NCBI GenBank assembly: GCA_035534495.1
Contig: DATLRW010000057.1
Coordinates: 1-6,407 of the forward strand
DNA from: JAKASX01 sp035534495
GTDB taxonomy: Bacteria; Acidobacteriota; Terriglobia; Acidiferrales; UBA7541
DNA: 6,407 nt
Direction: 5' to 3'
Shown here: piece by piece, positions 4,186 to 6,407 of the stretch
Layout of the letters: each line of letters begins with the position of its first letter
How positions within the stretch are numbered: the first letter of the stretch is position 1
Program-made: the position numbers and the translations under genes
The notes under the pieces: model-generated
The model's input: the letters and a program-made list of their open reading frames with translations, nothing else
Told to the model about the DNA's origin: nothing
Databases searched by the model: none

Positions 4186-5601
4186 ATGCCAATTCTCACT
4201 GAAGACCGACCGGTTCTGTCACCCACTCGAACTCTATCCCTATGCATACTTGGTTCCGATCCCCAGTATGCTGAATCTATCGGCGACAACCTCGAACGGC
4301 TCGGCTACCCGATCTTCACGACGACAAACCCGCAACTGGCGCTGGAACGAATTCGAAGCGGTCAGCATCGGGTTGTTCTCGCCGAGATGGATATGGGCGA
4401 AATCGACGGCCTCGAATTCCTCCGGCAGGCCCTCGATGCCGATCCGGGCGTCTACGTCATTCTGATCGGGAACGAAATCCCGATGGAGAAAGCCATCGAA
4501 GCGGTGAAGCAGGGTGCCTACGATTTCCTGCAGAAACCAATCGACTGGCCCCGTCTGGAGCGTACGCTGGAGCATCTGCGGGACGAATTTGGGCGCCGGT
4601 CCAACATCCGGGATCTCGAAGACCGGCTGCTTTCCCATCTGGAATTTCACGGGATCGTCGGGCGCAGTCCGGCGATTGTCGATGTGTTCGAACGGGTGCA
4701 GAAGATTGCCCGTCATTTCACAAACGTGCTGGTCGTCGGCCCCACGGGCAGCGGCAAGGAACTGGTGGCCTGGGCCCTGCACAAGCTGAGCCCGGTGGCG
4801 ACGCAGCGCTTTGCCGTGTGCAACTGCTCGGCGCTGGTCGATACGCTGCTCGAGAGCCAGTTATTCGGTCATATGCGCGGGGCGTTCACCGGCGCGACCG
4901 ACACCCGGCCGGGCCTGTTCGAATACGCCAACGGCGGGACCGTGTTCCTGGATGAAATCGGGGAAATGTCCCTGGGGATGCAGTCGAAGCTGCTTCGGGT
5001 GATCGAAAATCGGGAGATTCAGCGTGTGGGCTCGCCGGAAGTGAAGAAGGTGGATGTGCGCCTGGTAGCGGCTACCAACCGTGACCTGCGGGCCGAGGTG
5101 ATGAACGGCCACTTCCGCGAAGACCTCTTCTACAGGCTCTCCACGTTGGAAGTCCGAGTCCCAAGCCTGGCGGAACGGATCGAGGACATTCCGCTTCTGG
5201 TTCAGTTCTTTTTGAAGAAATACAACCAAGCGTATGGGAAGAACGTTCGAGGGCTGACGCGGGCGGCACAGGCCGTGCTACTTCGCTACCATTGGCCGGG
5301 AAACGTTCGGGAACTGGAAAACGTGGTTTCCAGCACCTGCCTGACTGTTGAATCGAACTTCATCGACGTGGTCGACTTGCCAACGCACCTGCAACACCCC
5401 CACGCGGCCGCCCTGGATCTGGACGAGCATTGGCGACCGGTAGCCCTCGAAGAGGTGAAGCGGCAACACATCGCCCGTGTCCTCGAGTTCTGCGCGGGCA
5501 ATCGTGTGCGCGCGGCGCAAATTCTAGGCATCGGGCGTACGAGTCTCTACCGCTATTTCAAACGTGAGGGTGGCCAGAAGCCAGGTCATACCGGCATCTG
5601 A
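4186..5601 (+). CDS. Sigma-54-dependent NtrC-family regulator with atypical receiver
   Basis: A bacterial enhancer-binding protein of 471 aa that remodels sigma-54 RNA polymerase closed complexes using ATP. Domains: receiver about 17-135, AAA+ about 156-385, Fis-type HTH about 420-460. AAA+ motifs are intact: Walker A GPTGSGKE (185-192), GAFTGA sigma-54 loop (232-237), Walker B TVFLDEIGEM (252-261), sensor ATNRDL (296-301), arginine-finger region FREDLFYRL (310-318) and WPGNVRELEN (370-379). The HTH reads NRVRAAQILGIGRTSLYRYFKR in two parts (439-450, 451-460). The receiver is atypical: the usual acidic pair is Gly23-Ser24, the phospho-accepting Asp is Glu67 (AEMDMGEIDG), and the Thr/Ser switch position is Gly95; only the Lys (Lys117, QKPID) remains. 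ATG 4186 is the only start codon in frame after the stop at 4105, but no Shine-Dalgarno is obvious. No sensor kinase gene lies in the window. Confidence 0.95.
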   Translation: MPILTEDRPVLSPTRTLSLCILGSDPQYAESIGDNLERLGYPIFTTTNPQLALERIRSGQHRVVLAEMDMGEIDGLEFLRQALDADPGVYVILIGNEIPMEKAIEAVKQGAYDFLQKPIDWPRLERTLEHLRDEFGRRSNIRDLEDRLLSHLEFHGIVGRSPAIVDVFERVQKIARHFTNVLVVGPTGSGKELVAWALHKLSPVATQRFAVCNCSALVDTLLESQLFGHMRGAFTGATDTRPGLFEYANGGTVFLDEIGEMSLGMQSKLLRVIENREIQRVGSPEVKKVDVRLVAATNRDLRAEVMNGHFREDLFYRLSTLEVRVPSLAERIEDIPLLVQFFLKKYNQAYGKNVRGLTRAAQAVLLRYHWPGNVRELENVVSSTCLTVESNFIDVVDLPTHLQHPHAAALDLDEHWRPVALEEVKRQHIARVLEFCAGNRVRAAQILGIGRTSLYRYFKREGGQKPGHTGI

Positions 5602-5732
5602 AACCGGGATACGCCAGGGCGCAGGAGAACCGCCGGCATACCCGTTACCGGCCCGGATGAAACCGATCTGCACGGCCGATCTGCGCGGCGCATCCATCCT
5701 GCCGTCACATGCCGTTTAATCTGTAAAGAAAC
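5602..5732. other. Spacer between convergent genes
   Basis: The regulator gene (plus strand) and the TrbI-like gene (minus strand) converge on these 131 bases. A bidirectional terminator would be expected, but I see only a short stem GCCGG (5632-5636) / CCGGC (5648-5652) with an 11-nt loop and no T-run. A 13-bp tandem duplication is also present (listed separately). Confidence 0.5.
5663..5688. repeat. 13-bp tandem duplication
   Basis: CCGATCTGCACGG (5663-5675) is followed immediately by CCGATCTGCGCGG (5676-5688), with one difference. It lies between convergent genes and probably arose by a local duplication; no function is suggested. Confidence 0.7.
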
Positions 5733-6407
5733 TTACTGTACCGACGCCATGGCCTGCTGCTGCGAAGTCTGGATCAGCGAAGCCGGAAACGTCACCGTGG
5801 TATCCAAACGGACGCGGAAGAGCGTTTCCGCCGGCAACCGCACGTCCTTACCCTTGCGAATGAGGACATAGGCCGCTCCGCCCGCTGCGCCAAGCGCCAA
5901 ACCGCGAACCAGGTGGCTGAAAATCATCCCCACGACCGATTCGCCGCCTGTCGCCAAAGCAGCCGTTTTCAAGTCGCCCTTGATATCGGGCCTTTCCTGC
6001 ACGATCGAGCCTTCCTCGGTAGTAAGGTCCTTCCGGCGGCTGGGGTCCTGGTTGCTCTTCTCGATTGAAAGAATGCTCATCTGGCATGGAATCTGAACGT
6101 TGTTCAACTCGATCGACTTGAACTCGAGCACCATGGCCGCTTGGCCTCGGAACAGATTGAATCGCTTTGGCGGGTAGACGCGCGAAATAATGCCTTGAAC
6201 ATGGGTGCCCGCGGGCAAGAGCAGTTGGTTTCCCAGAAAGACCGGAGCGGTGAGCATGGCTTCAAACGGGTCGCCGTCACGGTTGACGTTGGTGCTGATT
6301 CCGGTTAGGAGCACCATGTGCATTTCGGTACCGCGCAGCACCTGGATAGTGGATGCACCGGGGCGGGGGGATAGGCAATCAAGCCAATCGCCAGCAATGC
6401 CACGGGG
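5733..6407 (-). CDS. TrbI/VirB10-like exported protein, 5' end beyond the window
   Basis: Function unproven. The predicted product resembles the small Acidobacteriota proteins with a TrbI/VirB10-like beta domain, which are probably envelope proteins. The part from codon GTG 6341-6339 onward is 202 aa and shows VLRGTEMHMVLLTGISTN, DGDPFEAMLTAPVF, LLLPAGTHVQGIISRV, then AAMVLEFKSIEL, then a Gly/Ala-rich possible membrane-inserting segment (GLALGAAGGAAYVLI, about residues 149-163) followed by RKGKDVRLPAETLFRVRLD, the 'LP.GT...V.LD' ending typical of the family. The same frame stays open to the window edge, but its translation there is not signal-peptide-like. A hydrophobic VALLAIGLIAYPP is encoded in another frame just upstream of a C6 tract. 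The start is therefore outside the window, and the gene may carry a frameshift. Full TrbI proteins of conjugation systems are larger, and no conjugation genes are nearby. Confidence 0.7.
   Translation of the reverse strand, partial: PRGIAGDWLDCLSPRPGASTIQVLRGTEMHMVLLTGISTNVNRDGDPFEAMLTAPVFLGNQLLLPAGTHVQGIISRVYPPKRFNLFRGQAAMVLEFKSIELNNVQIPCQMSILSIEKSNQDPSRRKDLTTEEGSIVQERPDIKGDLKTAALATGGESVVGMIFSHLVRGLALGAAGGAAYVLIRKGKDVRLPAETLFRVRLDTTVTFPASLIQTSQQQAMASVQ
6365..6370 (-). other. Homopolymeric C6 tract (coding strand) at a possible frameshift
   Basis: On the coding (minus) strand the sequence reads TAT-CCCCCC-GCCCC. With six C's, the upstream hydrophobic frame (VALLAIGLIAYPP) runs out of frame and stops in the mature region. 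With seven, it would continue as RPGASTIQVLRG into the TrbI-like protein. Sequencing undercall, a mutation, or slipped-strand variation could explain this. Confidence 0.4.

Noticed and set aside
4240..5520. Several minus-strand open frames opposite the sigma-54 regulator
   Set aside because: Shadows of a fully conserved NtrC-type gene; no independent features.
5733..6407. Evidence of a conjugation (type IV secretion) cluster from the TrbI-like protein
   Set aside because: The protein is short, stands alone here, and resembles the stand-alone envelope-type homologues; no other transfer genes are visible.

Overview
The window looks like a stretch of a GC-rich chromosome, most likely from the Acidobacteriota. 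That assignment rests on recognised protein style, not on a database match: the integrase opening (VRGVFERPPGSGDWWIRY), the 67-aa QFP...GAxVExG..TA protein, the small FFVEK protein and the TrbI-like exported protein all resemble types I associate with that phylum.

Layout. (1) Positions 30-1732 form an integration module: a small conserved protein whose ribosome binding site sits in a hairpin, a structured 300-bp non-coding stretch with a degenerate ~98-bp direct duplication, a complete tyrosine recombinase (548-1627), and, 30 bp after its stop, a complete tRNA-Gln(TTG) with encoded CCA (1658-1732). (2) Positions 1733-3624 are gene-poor and look decayed. The recognisable item is a C-terminal TIR (NADase-type) domain with its predicted catalytic Glu kept. 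It appears to be the 3' end of a longer gene (about 1926-3130) interrupted by one frameshift at an A4 run and one in-frame amber codon. Its N-terminal part may have a ThuA/amidotransferase-like fold. (3) Positions 3625-5601 hold a 110-aa PilZ-like or unknown protein and then a full sigma-54 enhancer-binding regulator of the NtrC type. The regulator's AAA+ and Fis-type HTH domains are intact, but its receiver lacks the acidic pair and has Glu in place of the phospho-accepting Asp. The gap between these two genes holds a palindrome with the 6-N5-6 geometry of NtrC-type sites and a weak -24/-12 element, which suggests autoregulation. (4) On the minus strand from the right edge down to 5733 lies a TrbI/VirB10-like exported protein. 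Its signal-peptide-like segment is in another frame, across a C6 tract.

How the parts relate. The integrase and tRNA suggest a genomic-island junction, with the broken TIR gene as a probable remnant of accessory (possibly defence) cargo. The regulator probably acts through sigma-54 RNA polymerase without ordinary phosphorylation control; its targets are not identifiable here beyond its own upstream region. No complete known defence system (Thoeris, CBASS, CRISPR-Cas) is present.
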